Shown here in pieces: positions 1 to 7,613 of a stretch of DNA of 64,000 nt; the stretch's first letter is position 1; every line of letters begins with the position of its first letter. The position numbers and the translations under genes are program-made. Source of the DNA: Marinibaculum pumilum. GTDB lineage: Bacteria; Pseudomonadota; Alphaproteobacteria; Ferrovibrionales; Ferrovibrionaceae. The notes under the pieces were generated by a model. That model made no database searches, was not told the DNA's origin, and saw only the letters and a list, made by a program, of their open reading frames with translations. The stretch covers positions 1 through 64,000 of the forward strand of contig NZ_JBHRTR010000009.1 of assembly GCF_042646425.1 (NCBI RefSeq), read 5' to 3'.

Positions 1-184
1 GCTCCAAGACGTCCAGCAGCGCCGCCGCATCACCGCTCGCGACACTGTGCAGCGACGCCTTCCCCGAAAAGGGAGATTGCACAGCAACCAGCCAACTCTT
101 CTTGCTCAGCTCGATTGCAACCTCCAGCCGCGCCGGACCACAATCAGGTGCGGCGGGCGAGGCGAGTTCCGTACGGGCAGCCAT
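1..184 (-). mobile_element. IS110-type transposase, N-terminal fragment (cut by window edge)
   Basis: The minus strand opens an ATG at 184 right after a strong AGGAGG ribosome-binding site and stays open to the window edge (61 codons). The peptide begins MAARTELASPAAP and contains VAIELSKKSWLVAVQSP. This resembles the first beta strand of IS110-family DEDD (RuvC-like) transposases, where an acidic residue is followed by SK and a W-VAV stretch. Only the N terminus is here, so the catalytic tail (the serine of the C-terminal domain) and the far end of the element cannot be judged. It lies next to a dispersed palindromic repeat, a known preference of several IS110 relatives. Family assignment rests on a short stretch and is moderately sure. 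Confidence 0.6.
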
Positions 185-257
185 CAGTGCCTCCTATGCA
201 GCTGTTGGGTGTGGGAAACCGATACGGTAACGCCTCGCCCGTCGCGCCTGCATAGGA
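185..257. other. Probable IS110 non-coding end with 10-bp inverted repeat
   Basis: Between the transposase start and the dispersed repeat lies about 70 bp holding a perfect 10-bp inverted repeat, TCCTATGCAG at 192-201 and CTGCATAGGA at 248-257. After 257 the sequence becomes the dispersed-repeat type (CCGAGGATCGTGGCAGGACG), so the element end is probably near 257-262. In IS110-group elements the non-coding end beside the 5' side of the transposase encodes the bridge RNA. Whether this short stretch does so is inference. Confidence 0.4.
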
Positions 258-432
258 TCTTGACCCGAGGATCGTGGCAGGACGGCGACGCTGCGCGGCG
301 GCATGGTCTCGTCGCGGCCCTCGGTTCAAGCCCGAGGGCGACGGCATCTGGGGGACCGCGGCGCCGATTGGGATCCGTTGGTGAGATGTGCGAATGCCGT
401 AGGGTGAGGCCCGAGGATCGCGACGGGACGGC
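258..432. repeat. Dispersed palindromic repeat (type A)
   Basis: Contains CCCGAGGATCGTGGCAGGACG, an inverted CCCTCGGTTCAAGCCCGAGGG, and the core word GATGTGCGAATGCCGTAGG (385-403). The same words recur at about 14589-14705, 20491-20533, 20781-20926, 30104-30435 and 50397-50494, always between genes. No gene is visible here. Confidence 0.75.
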
Positions 433-442
433 ACCGCATCCC

Positions 443-481
443 GAAAAGGAAAGGGCGGCCCCGTTTCCGGGACCGCCCCTT
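443..481 (-). terminator. Rho-independent terminator of the sugar ABC operon
   Basis: A strong hairpin spans 451-481: AAGGGCGG pairs with CCGCCCCTT and CCCG with CGGG around a TTTC loop. Read on the minus strand it is followed by TTCCTTTTC. It sits 24 bp past the stop of the substrate-binding protein gene and fits the end of the minus-strand operon. Confidence 0.7.
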
Positions 482-504
482 GCCTTCGGGTAATGCCGGA
501 CCGG

Positions 505-1566
505 TCAGCGCTTCGGCAGCGGCATCCAGGCCGGCACCGCGACATCGGCATGGGAGAATTGCGGCAGCTTCTCGCCCAGCTCCTCCATGTTCTTGATGTC
601 CTGGTCGTTCAGCGCCTTCTGGGTGATCAGGGTCGGCGGCACGATCACGTTGTGGCCGGGATCCTCGCCCGCCAGCAGCATGGCGAGCGCACGGACCGAG
701 ACCTCGCCCACCACGGCCGGGTTGGTCGCTGCGGTGGCGACCCAGGCGCTGCCGGGTTCGCGCATGGCGGAGATGTCGGCGGTGGAGACGTCGGCGGAAT
801 AGATGTCCACCTGGTCGGTCATGCCCAGCTCGTCGACGGCGATCTTCACGCCCTTGGCGAACTCGTCATAGGGCGCGAACATCACGGTGATCTGCGGGTT
901 CGCGCGCAGCGCCGCGGCCGCCTGGTTGGCGACGGAATTGGCGATCGGGTTGTCCAGGGTGCCGAACACCGCCAGTTCCTTGATCCCGGGATACTTCTCC
1001 TTGAACTTCACCCAGGTCTCGTCGCGGCGGTCCAGCGGCGCGATGCCGGGCACGTAGACATAGCCGGCATTGAAGCTCTCGCCATTGTCCTTGATCGCCT
1101 GTTCCAGGGCGAGCCGGGCGAGGTCGCGGTCCGACTGCTCGACCTGCGGGATCTTGTCGTTCTCCACGTTCACGTCGAAGGCGACGACCTTGATGCCGGC
1201 GTCCAGCGCCCGCTGCGCGGCGGCCTTCATGCTCTCCGTCAGGCCGTGCTGGATGACGATGCCGTCGACGCCGAGCGCGATCGCCTGGTCGACCATGTCG
1301 GCCTGCAGGGCCGCGTCCTGGCGGCTGTCGAACACCCGCAGGTCGACACCCAGCGCCTTTGCCTGCCGCTCCACCCCGGCCAGGTAGGCCTGGAAGAAGT
1401 CGCCGGTGGACAGATAGCGCACCAGCGCGATCTTCACGTCACCGGGATTGTCGAACGGCTTGGGCATGTCGGCCGCCTGGGCCGCGCCGCCGAAGCCGAG
1501 CGCGATGCAGGCCGCGCCGGCCGCCCCGATCAGGGTCTTTCCGAACAGGCTTCTTCTGTCGATCAT
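505..1566 (-). CDS. Sugar ABC transporter substrate-binding protein (periplasmic, Tat signal)
   Basis: A 353-residue protein of the ribose/LacI-like periplasmic binding family (Peripla_BP_4). The N terminus MIDRRSLFGKTLIG, then a hydrophobic stretch ending AQAAD, is a twin-arginine signal. The mature part has the repeated alpha/beta pattern of two-lobed sugar binders (DMVDQAIALGVDGIVI; AGIKVVAFDVNV; NPQITVMFAPYDEFAKG). The start is backed by GGGAGGA just upstream. It is last in a minus-strand operon after the ATPase and permease; the permease stop is 50 bp away. Ligand is not readable from sequence. Because the operon diverges from mtnK-mtnA over one palindrome, methylthioribose, 5-deoxyribose or a related pentose is the best guess; another pentose or autoinducer-2-like sugar remains possible. 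Confidence 0.88.
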   Translation of the reverse strand: MIDRRSLFGKTLIGAAGAACIALGFGGAAQAADMPKPFDNPGDVKIALVRYLSTGDFFQAYLAGVERQAKALGVDLRVFDSRQDAALQADMVDQAIALGVDGIVIQHGLTESMKAAAQRALDAGIKVVAFDVNVENDKIPQVEQSDRDLARLALEQAIKDNGESFNAGYVYVPGIAPLDRRDETWVKFKEKYPGIKELAVFGTLDNPIANSVANQAAAALRANPQITVMFAPYDEFAKGVKIAVDELGMTDQVDIYSADVSTADISAMREPGSAWVATAATNPAVVGEVSVRALAMLLAGEDPGHNVIVPPTLITQKALNDQDIKNMEELGEKLPQFSHADVAVPAWMPLPKR

Positions 1567-1616
1567 GGTCAGTCCTCCCTCGACTGGACACTTGGCTGGT
1601 TGCGGCTCCCGCGGCC

Positions 1617-2711
1617 CTACCGTTCCCTTCGGTGGGACAGCGAGAAGGTGAAGATCAGGGCGATCACCAGCACGGCGCCCTTCACGAAATCCTGGGTGTA
1701 GTACGGCACGTTCATCATCGTCAGCCCCTGCAGCAGCACGCCGACGAACAAGGCGCCGATTGCGGTGCCGAAGGCGTTCGGCTTCGCCGCGCCCAGGACG
1801 GCGAAGCCGATCAGCGCCGCGGCGACGGAATCCAGCAGCAGGTTGTTGCCCGAGGCGATATCGCCGCGCCCCAGGCGCGCCGCCAGCAGGATGCCGCCGA
1901 CGGACGCGAACAGGCCGGAGATCATGTAGGCGGCGATCTTGTAGCGGCGCACCGGCGCACCGGCCAGGGCGGCGGCGCGCTCGTTGCTGCCGATGGCGTA
2001 CATCACGCGGCCATAGCGGGTATATTCCAGGAAGAACCAGATCAGGATCCCCATCACCAGCATGAAAAGGACCGAGGCGGGCAGCACGTTCGCCTCGATC
2101 AGGTCGAAGCGGTGCCGGCCGATCGCCAGGAAGGCGGCGGTGAAGCTGCCCTCCGCGGTGGAGCCGTCGGGCAGGGTCATGCCGGTGGCGATCGAGCGCC
2201 CTTCGGTCGGGATCCGCTGCAGGCCGATCAGCACGAACATCATGCCCAGGGTGGCCAGCAGGTCGGGAATGCGGGTGTAGACCACCAGCACGCCGTTGAT
2301 GAAGCCGACCAGCAGGCCCAGCAGCAGGCAGAACACAACCGCCTCCACCGTGCCCAGGCCCCAGACCACCATCACGTAGGCGGAAGCCATCAGGGAGGAG
2401 GTCGCCACCGCGCCGATCGACAGGTCGAAGCCGCCGACCACCAGGGTGGCGGTGACACCCAGCGCCAGGATCGCGGTAATCGCCACCGACTGGAAGATGA
2501 ACACCGCGCTGAAGACGCTGGTGAAGCCTTCCGCCGACGCCATGAAGAAGATCACCAGGCCGGCCAGCAGCACCAGGAAGCCGTAGCGGATCGCCAGGTG
2601 GATCGCCGCGTCGCCGCGGCCCGAAACACCTCCGACCGGTACGCCGCCCACTCTTGCGGACGGGGCGGGGCCGTTCGTTGTTGGTGCGGGCCGATCCGCG
2701 CGATCGCTCAT
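1617..2711 (-). CDS. Sugar ABC transporter permease (RbsC type)
   Basis: A 364-residue inner-membrane permease of the BPD_transp_2 family (ribose/xylose/AI-2 type). After a polar, proline-rich first 40 residues come about nine to ten hydrophobic segments, including the family stretch GVTATLVVGGFDLSIGAVA and, later, GAPVRRYKIAAYMISGLFASVGGILLAARLGRG. The ATG overlaps the TGA of the upstream ATPase gene (ATGA, 4 bp), so the two are translationally coupled. Only one permease gene is present, so the channel is presumably a homodimer, as in RbsC. The polar N-terminal extension is longer than usual; an internal start cannot be excluded. Confidence 0.9.
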   Translation of the reverse strand: MSDRADRPAPTTNGPAPSARVGGVPVGGVSGRGDAAIHLAIRYGFLVLLAGLVIFFMASAEGFTSVFSAVFIFQSVAITAILALGVTATLVVGGFDLSIGAVATSSLMASAYVMVVWGLGTVEAVVFCLLLGLLVGFINGVLVVYTRIPDLLATLGMMFVLIGLQRIPTEGRSIATGMTLPDGSTAEGSFTAAFLAIGRHRFDLIEANVLPASVLFMLVMGILIWFFLEYTRYGRVMYAIGSNERAAALAGAPVRRYKIAAYMISGLFASVGGILLAARLGRGDIASGNNLLLDSVAAALIGFAVLGAAKPNAFGTAIGALFVGVLLQGLTMMNVPYYTQDFVKGAVLVIALIFTFSLSHRRER

Positions 2712-4258
2712 GCCGTCATCTCCGCTGACCCGTCCTGCATCCTTGCCGCCGCTCCGCTGCCGGCCACCTGCGCCAGCATCAGGTCCAGATCCACGTTCCG
2801 GTTGGGATGGTCGCCGGCCAGGCTGTGGTCGGCCATTACCAGGATCCGGTCCGCCACCTCCAGCGCCTCGTCCAGTTCGGCGCAGAGCACCAGGGTGGCG
2901 CGGTCGGAGGCCGTCTCCCGCAGCTTGTCGCCCAGGTCGCGCCGGGCGCCGATATCGACCCCCTGGAACGGTTCGTCCAGGATCAGCAGGCGCGAGGTCT
3001 GCGACAGCCAGCGCGCCACCATCACCTTCTGCTGGTTGCCGCCGGACAGGGTCTGGATGCCGTCGCGCTCGGACTGGCAGACGATCCTGAGCGCGGCGAT
3101 CTGGTCCTGCGCCACCTGCCGCTCCCGGCCGCGGCTGACGATCGCGGCGCGGCTGTAGCGGGGCAGGAAGGGCAGGGTCAGGTTCCGCATCAGGTCGAAC
3201 TGCGGCACCACCGCGTTGGTCGCGCGGTCCTTCGCCGACAGAAAGACGCCGGCGGCGATCGCCTGTGACGGGTTGGCCGGCGCATGGGGCCGGCCGTTCA
3301 GGCGGATCTCGCCGGCGACCGGCCGGCGCAGGCCGAACAGCACCTCCGCGAATGCGGTCTTGCCGGTGCCGACCAGGCCGGTCAGGGCGGTCACCTCGTT
3401 GCGCCGCAGGGTCAGCGAGAATGGCTTCGCGCCCGGCACCAGCTGCAGGTCGGTCACCTCCAGCACCGGCTCGCCCGGCGGCGGCGACTGGATGTCGACA
3501 TCGGTCAGGCCGTGGCCCAGCATCGCGTCGACCGCACCCTCGTAGTCCAGCGGCGCCGTGTCGAAGATGCCGGTGATGCGGCCGTCGCGCAGGGTGACGA
3601 TCTGGTCGGCCACCCGGCGGATGTCGGACATGCGGTGGGAGATGTAGAGGATCGCCACCCCCTGCGCCCGCAGCCGGTCGACCAGCGCGAACAGGCGCTG
3701 CGCCTCCGCGTCGGAGAGGGAGGAGGTGGGCTCATCCAGGATCAGCAGCTTCGGGTCGCGTGCCATGGCGCGGGCGATTGCCACCATCTGGCGGTCGGCC
3801 AGGCTGAGCCGGCGCACCGGGGCGGTGAGGTCCATCTCCAGCCCCATCAGCTCGGCGATGCGGCCCGCCTCCGCCCGCACCCGGCGGGGGTTGAACAGGA
3901 CTGGCATCCGCCCGCCGGCCAGCCGGTCGAGCATCAGGTTGCTGGCCACGTCCAGGTCGGGGGCCACGCCGTCATTGATGTTCTGGTGCACCACCACGAT
4001 GCCGGCGTCGATCGCCTCCGCCGGGGTGGCGGGGCTGTAGGGCCGGCCGGCCAGCCGCAATTCTCCCTGGTCCGGGGCGTGCACGCCGGCGGCGATCTTC
4101 ACCAGGGTGGACTTGCCGGCGCCGTTGGCGCCCATCAGCACGGTGACGGCGCGGGCGGGAATGGCCAGGTCGATGCCGCGCAGCACGCGGTTCGCGCCGA
4201 ACGATTTCTGCAGCCCGGATATCTCGAATGCCGGCCCCTGCGCCGCGCCTTGATGCAT
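2708..4258 (-). CDS. Sugar ABC transporter ATP-binding protein (RbsA/MglA type, two ATPase domains)
   Basis: A 516-residue protein with two tandem nucleotide-binding domains. Domain 1 has Walker A GANGAGKST (about 43-51), an LSLADRQ signature and Walker B LLILDEPTSSL. Domain 2 has the degenerate loop GLVGTGKTA usual in this family, LSGGNQQKV and LLILDEPFQGVDIGAR. It energises import by the permease and binding protein encoded downstream. The ATG at 4258 follows GGGGAGGAAG. It is the first gene of the minus-strand operon and diverges from mtnK with 148 bp between them, including a 36-bp palindrome. Length and motifs are normal for monosaccharide importers. Confidence 0.92.
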   Translation of the reverse strand: MHQGAAQGPAFEISGLQKSFGANRVLRGIDLAIPARAVTVLMGANGAGKSTLVKIAAGVHAPDQGELRLAGRPYSPATPAEAIDAGIVVVHQNINDGVAPDLDVASNLMLDRLAGGRMPVLFNPRRVRAEAGRIAELMGLEMDLTAPVRRLSLADRQMVAIARAMARDPKLLILDEPTSSLSDAEAQRLFALVDRLRAQGVAILYISHRMSDIRRVADQIVTLRDGRITGIFDTAPLDYEGAVDAMLGHGLTDVDIQSPPPGEPVLEVTDLQLVPGAKPFSLTLRRNEVTALTGLVGTGKTAFAEVLFGLRRPVAGEIRLNGRPHAPANPSQAIAAGVFLSAKDRATNAVVPQFDLMRNLTLPFLPRYSRAAIVSRGRERQVAQDQIAALRIVCQSERDGIQTLSGGNQQKVMVARWLSQTSRLLILDEPFQGVDIGARRDLGDKLRETASDRATLVLCAELDEALEVADRILVMADHSLAGDHPNRNVDLDLMLAQVAGSGAAARMQDGSAEMTA

Positions 4259-4293
4259 GCCTTCCTCCCCGATGCGCAGACGCTAGGGAGCCG

Positions 4294-4329
4294 TTTTTCA
4301 AATGTCAATTGATGTTGACTTTTGAAAAA
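4294..4329. promoter_or_regulatory. 36-bp palindromic operator between ABC operon and mtnK
   Basis: Nested perfect arms: TTTTTCAAA (4294-4302) with TTTGAAAAA (4321-4329), and GTCAA (4304-4308) with TTGAC (4315-4319), spacer TTGATG. The centre is about 53 bp from the ATPase start and 95 bp from mtnK, fit for joint control of both operons. It is AT-rich in a GC-rich background. The words CAAATGT and TGTCAA also occur in the divergent promoter at 12439-12467 next to a SorC-type regulator. Confidence 0.72.
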
Positions 4330-4406
4330 GCGGGGCGATAGCGTGCCCCACCGGCAGCCGGCCGACCGGGCCGCACGAACGAGAAACAAGCGGGGAGAGA
4401 ACCGTC

Positions 4407-5696
4407 GTGAACGGGACGGCCGCCGATGGCGGCACGGAATATCTGGCACTGGACGCCGACAGCCTGGTGCAGCGCCTGGGGTCGCTGCAGGACCTGCGGC
4501 AGCGGCTGGGCGATCCCGCGGGCTGGCAGGTGCGCGAGGTCGGCGACGGCAACCTGAACCTGGTGTTCATCGTCGAAGGGCCGTCCGGCGCCGCTGTGGT
4601 CAAGCAGGCTTTGCCCTATGTCCGGCTGGTCGGCGAATCCTGGCCGCTGCCGCTGACCCGGGCCTTTTTCGAACGCCATGCCCTGCAGCGCCAGGCCGCG
4701 CGCTGCCCGGGGCGGGTGCCGGAGATCTACCATTACGACGACGGCCAGGCGCTGACGGTGATGGAGTACCTGACCCCGCACGTCATCCTGCGCAAGAGCC
4801 TGGCCGCGGGCCGTGTGCATGAGAACCTGGCGGCGCATCTGGCGGCCTTCACCGCGGAGACCCTGTTCCGCGGCTCCGACCTGTGCATGGAAACCCGGCA
4901 GCGGAAGGCCGACCTGGCGCTGTTCGCCGACAATGTCGACCTGTGCGACATCACCGAAAGCCTTGTCTTCACCGATCCCTATTACGCGGCGGAACTGAAC
5001 CGGCACACCACGCCGCAGCTGGATGGCTATGTCGCCGCGCTGCGTGCCGACCAGGAACTGAAGGTGCAGGCGCAGCACCTGAAGGCCGGCTTCGCGTCGA
5101 AGGCGCAGACCCTGCTGCACGGCGACCTGCATACCGGCTCGATCATGGTGACGGACGGCGACACCCGGATGATCGACCCGGAATTCGCCGTCTACGGCCC
5201 GATGGGGTTCGACATCGGCATGCTGCTGGCGAATTTCCTGATGGCCTTCCATGCCCAGGCGGGGCACGAGGCGGCGCCGGGCGCGCGGGATCCCTATCGC
5301 GACTGGCTGCTGCAGGTCGTGCAGGAGGTCTGGGACGGCTTTGCCGCGCGCTTCCGCGCGCTGTGGCAGAGCGAGCGCAGCGGCATCCTCTATCCGGCCG
5401 CCCTGTTCGAGGATCAGGGCCACCACATGGCGGCGGAAAAGGCCTGCAGCGACTATTTGCGCGAGGTCTGGGTCGACACGGTCGGCTATTGCGGGGTGGA
5501 GATGCACCGCCGCATCCTGGGCCTTGCCCATATTGCGGAGCTGGACGATATCGCCGATGCCGACCGCCGGGCGGACTGCGAGCGCCGCGCGCTGGAACTC
5601 GGCCGGCTGCTGGTCCTGGGCCGGCATTCGATCGCCGGGCCGGCCGAGATCGCGGCGCTGGCGCGGCGCATCGAGGCGCGCGGCGTGCCCGCCTGA
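4407..5696 (+). CDS. mtnK: S-methyl-5-thioribose kinase
   Basis: Phosphorylates 5-methylthioribose (some members also 5-deoxyribose) at C1 with ATP in the cytoplasm. The 429-residue protein has the protein-kinase-like fold of the APH/choline-kinase superfamily: a nucleotide-binding N lobe (GDGNLNLVFIVEG; AAVVKQALPYVR), the catalytic loop HGDLHTGSIMV at about 238, and the metal-binding stretch IDPEFAVYGPMGFDIG at about 255, a typical MtnK signature. Start is GTG at 4407 behind GGGGAGAG. mtnA follows after 30 bp. The rest of the classical methionine salvage pathway (mtnB, mtnC, mtnD) is not in the window, so the product may go to a different sink. Confidence 0.9.
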   Translation: MNGTAADGGTEYLALDADSLVQRLGSLQDLRQRLGDPAGWQVREVGDGNLNLVFIVEGPSGAAVVKQALPYVRLVGESWPLPLTRAFFERHALQRQAARCPGRVPEIYHYDDGQALTVMEYLTPHVILRKSLAAGRVHENLAAHLAAFTAETLFRGSDLCMETRQRKADLALFADNVDLCDITESLVFTDPYYAAELNRHTTPQLDGYVAALRADQELKVQAQHLKAGFASKAQTLLHGDLHTGSIMVTDGDTRMIDPEFAVYGPMGFDIGMLLANFLMAFHAQAGHEAAPGARDPYRDWLLQVVQEVWDGFAARFRALWQSERSGILYPAALFEDQGHHMAAEKACSDYLREVWVDTVGYCGVEMHRRILGLAHIAELDDIADADRRADCERRALELGRLLVLGRHSIAGPAEIAALARRIEARGVPA

Positions 5697-5726
5697 ACCC
5701 ATGATCCGAACGGAAGGACCGGCAGG

Positions 5727-6827
5727 ATGAACGTCGACGGCAAGCATTACCGGTCGATCTGGCTGGCGGAGGATGGCCGCACCGTGCGGATCATCGACCA
5801 GACCCGCCTGCCGCATGCCTTCGTCACCGTCGACATGGTGGAGCCGGAGACCGTCGCCACAGCGATCCGCGACATGTGGGTGCGCGGCGCACCGCTGATC
5901 GGCGCCACCGCCGCCTACGGCATGGCGCTGCAGATGCAGCGCGACCCGGGCGACGACAGCCTGCACGCAGGCTACGACATGCTGATGGCGACCCGGCCGA
6001 CCGCGGTGAACCTGCGCTGGGCGCTGGACGAGGTCCGGCAGGTGCTGAGCCCGCTGCCGCCGGCCGACCGGCTGGAGGCGGCCTATGCCGCCGCCACCCG
6101 CATCGCCGACGAGGATGTGGAGATCAACCGCCAGATCGGCGCGAACGGCCTGGCCCTGATCGAGGAGATCGCCGCCGCCAAGCCGGCGGGCGAGCCGGTG
6201 AACATCCTGACCCACTGCAATGCCGGCTGGCTGGCAACCGTGGACTGGGGCACCGCGACCTCGCCGATCTACCAGGCGGCGGAGCGCGGCATCCCGCTGC
6301 ATGTCTGGGTGGACGAGACCCGGCCCCGCAACCAGGGCGCCTATCTCACCGCCTGGGAGATGGCCGGGCATGGCATCCCGCATGCGCTGATCACAGACAA
6401 TGCCGGCGGCCACCTGATGCAGCACGGCCTGGTCGACCTGGTGATCACCGGCACCGACCGCACCACCGCGCGCGGCGATGTCTGCAACAAGATCGGCACC
6501 TACCTGAAGGCGCTGGCCGCCCATGACAACGGCGTGCCGTTCTATGTCGCACTGCCCTCGCCGACCATCGACTGGAATGTGCAGGACGGCGTGGCGGAAA
6601 TCCCGATCGAGGAACGCAACGGCGACGAGGTCTCCTACATCTCCGGCAAGGGGCCGGACGGCACCGTGCTGCCGGTGCGGATCTCGCCCGAGGCCTCGCC
6701 CGCCCGCAACCCGGCCTTCGACGTGACCCCGGCCCGCCTGGTCACCGGCCTGATCACCGAGCGCGGCATCTGCGCCGCCACGGCGGAAGGCCTGGCCGGG
6801 CTGTTTCCGGACCGCGCCGCGGCCTGA
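5727..6827 (+). CDS. mtnA: S-methyl-5-thioribose-1-phosphate isomerase
   Basis: Converts the aldose phosphate made by MtnK into the ketose (5-methylthioribulose 1-phosphate). 366 residues, normal for the eIF2B-like MtnA family. Visible landmarks are RGAPLIGATAAYGMALQ, THCNAGWLATVDWGTA with the catalytic cysteine (Cys164), and GTDRTTARGDVCNKIGTY with the catalytic aspartate (Asp244). The usual family text around this Asp is ADR-AANGD--NKIGT, so Thr-Ala-Arg in place of Ala-Ala-Asn is a variant; it could mark a subgroup with another 5-deoxypentose preference (inference). RBS AGGACCGGCAGG precedes the ATG. It is the second gene of a two-gene operon with mtnK. Confidence 0.9.
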   Translation: MNVDGKHYRSIWLAEDGRTVRIIDQTRLPHAFVTVDMVEPETVATAIRDMWVRGAPLIGATAAYGMALQMQRDPGDDSLHAGYDMLMATRPTAVNLRWALDEVRQVLSPLPPADRLEAAYAAATRIADEDVEINRQIGANGLALIEEIAAAKPAGEPVNILTHCNAGWLATVDWGTATSPIYQAAERGIPLHVWVDETRPRNQGAYLTAWEMAGHGIPHALITDNAGGHLMQHGLVDLVITGTDRTTARGDVCNKIGTYLKALAAHDNGVPFYVALPSPTIDWNVQDGVAEIPIEERNGDEVSYISGKGPDGTVLPVRISPEASPARNPAFDVTPARLVTGLITERGICAATAEGLAGLFPDRAAA

Positions 6828-6830
6828 ATT

Positions 6831-6851
6831 CCTGCCCTGCCGCAGGGCAGG
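6831..6851 (+). terminator. Hairpin after mtnA
   Basis: CCTGCCCT (6831-6838) pairs perfectly with AGGGCAGG (6844-6851) around a 5-base loop, 3 bp after the mtnA stop. There is no T tract, so termination strength is uncertain. Confidence 0.5.
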
Positions 6852-6967
6852 AGCGGAGACCGGGATCGGCCACGATCCAGGCCGGGAACCCGTTGCCGGG
6901 CCATCGACTGCAAACCAGCCCATCCGAGATGCCGGTCGACCGGCCCGCGCGCGGCACCGTCGGCGGG

Positions 6968-7104
6968 GCAGTGTGTATTTTATCAAATTATCATCGAATT
7001 AAAACTAAAAATAGTTTAGAAGAAATTCTTAAATTATATCTCTCCATATATAAGTATTAAAATCCTCTTAACTTCACGTTTATCATTCGTGCGCTATATA
7101 GCGC
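6968..7104. promoter_or_regulatory. AT-rich island with palindromes upstream of a small exported protein gene
   Basis: About 120 bp of strongly AT-rich sequence inside a GC-rich region. It holds AAACTA/TAGTTT (7002-7017), an AAGAAATTCTT near-palindrome, runs such as TTAAATTATATC, and the perfect 14-bp palindrome GCGCTATATAGCGC (7091-7104). No gene is visible between mtnA (ends 6827) and the exported protein start at 7177. It could be a promoter with upstream elements or a nucleoid-protein binding region. Confidence 0.55.
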
Positions 7105-7176
7105 CCCAGGATGACTATGGGTGACCGCCCTTCGCGAGATCGAAGGTCGGTCCACCGGCTCCCGGGGAGCATGCGC

Positions 7177-7530
7177 ATGCACCGACCGCTTTCGCCCGTC
7201 GCCCGCCGTTCCGGCCGCTTCGCCCGGACAATCCGTCTCGCCGGCCTCGTCGCGCTGGCCGGTTTCGCGGCGCTGGCCGCGGCGTCGATCTGGGCGCCGG
7301 CGGCACAGGCCTCCGAATCCCGGCTGGCGGCGAACCTGGCCGACATGGCCGCGGTGCGTGCCGAGATGATGGAATCGCTGCAGGCCCATCGCCGCCAGAT
7401 GGCGGCCGGCCGGGTGGATGCCGCGCGGTCGCTGCGGATTCACCGCCAGGACATGGCCGAAGTGCGTGCCGACATGGATGTCTCCCGCGCCATGCTGCTG
7501 CAGCGGATGAAGGAAGCGCGGGAGCGGTAG
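7177..7530 (+). CDS. Small exported helical protein with MA-V-RA-M repeats (paralogue 1)
   Basis: Unrecognised family. The start at 7177 (MHRPLSP) follows GGGGAG by 7 bp; ATGs at 7171 and 7111 are alternatives. A basic N terminus and hydrophobic stretch (LAGLVALAGFAALAAA) end at APAAQASE, a signal peptide with an AxA-type cleavage site. The mature part, about 75 residues, is charged and helical and contains the phrases DMAAVRAEM and DMAEVRADM with HRRQM and HRQDM between them. Two relatives lie nearby (8392-8634, 8796-9035) with the same phrases, so this is a local family of small periplasmic or secreted proteins. No cysteine, no membrane anchor. Function unknown. Confidence 0.7.
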   Translation: MHRPLSPVARRSGRFARTIRLAGLVALAGFAALAAASIWAPAAQASESRLAANLADMAAVRAEMMESLQAHRRQMAAGRVDAARSLRIHRQDMAEVRADMDVSRAMLLQRMKEARER

Positions 7531-7613
7531 CCCCAATTGCCTGTTGACCGGCGCCACGCCGCCGTCAGGATCGTGCCGCCGGCGCGCGGTACGGTGTTGG
7601 GGCGGGGGACAGG

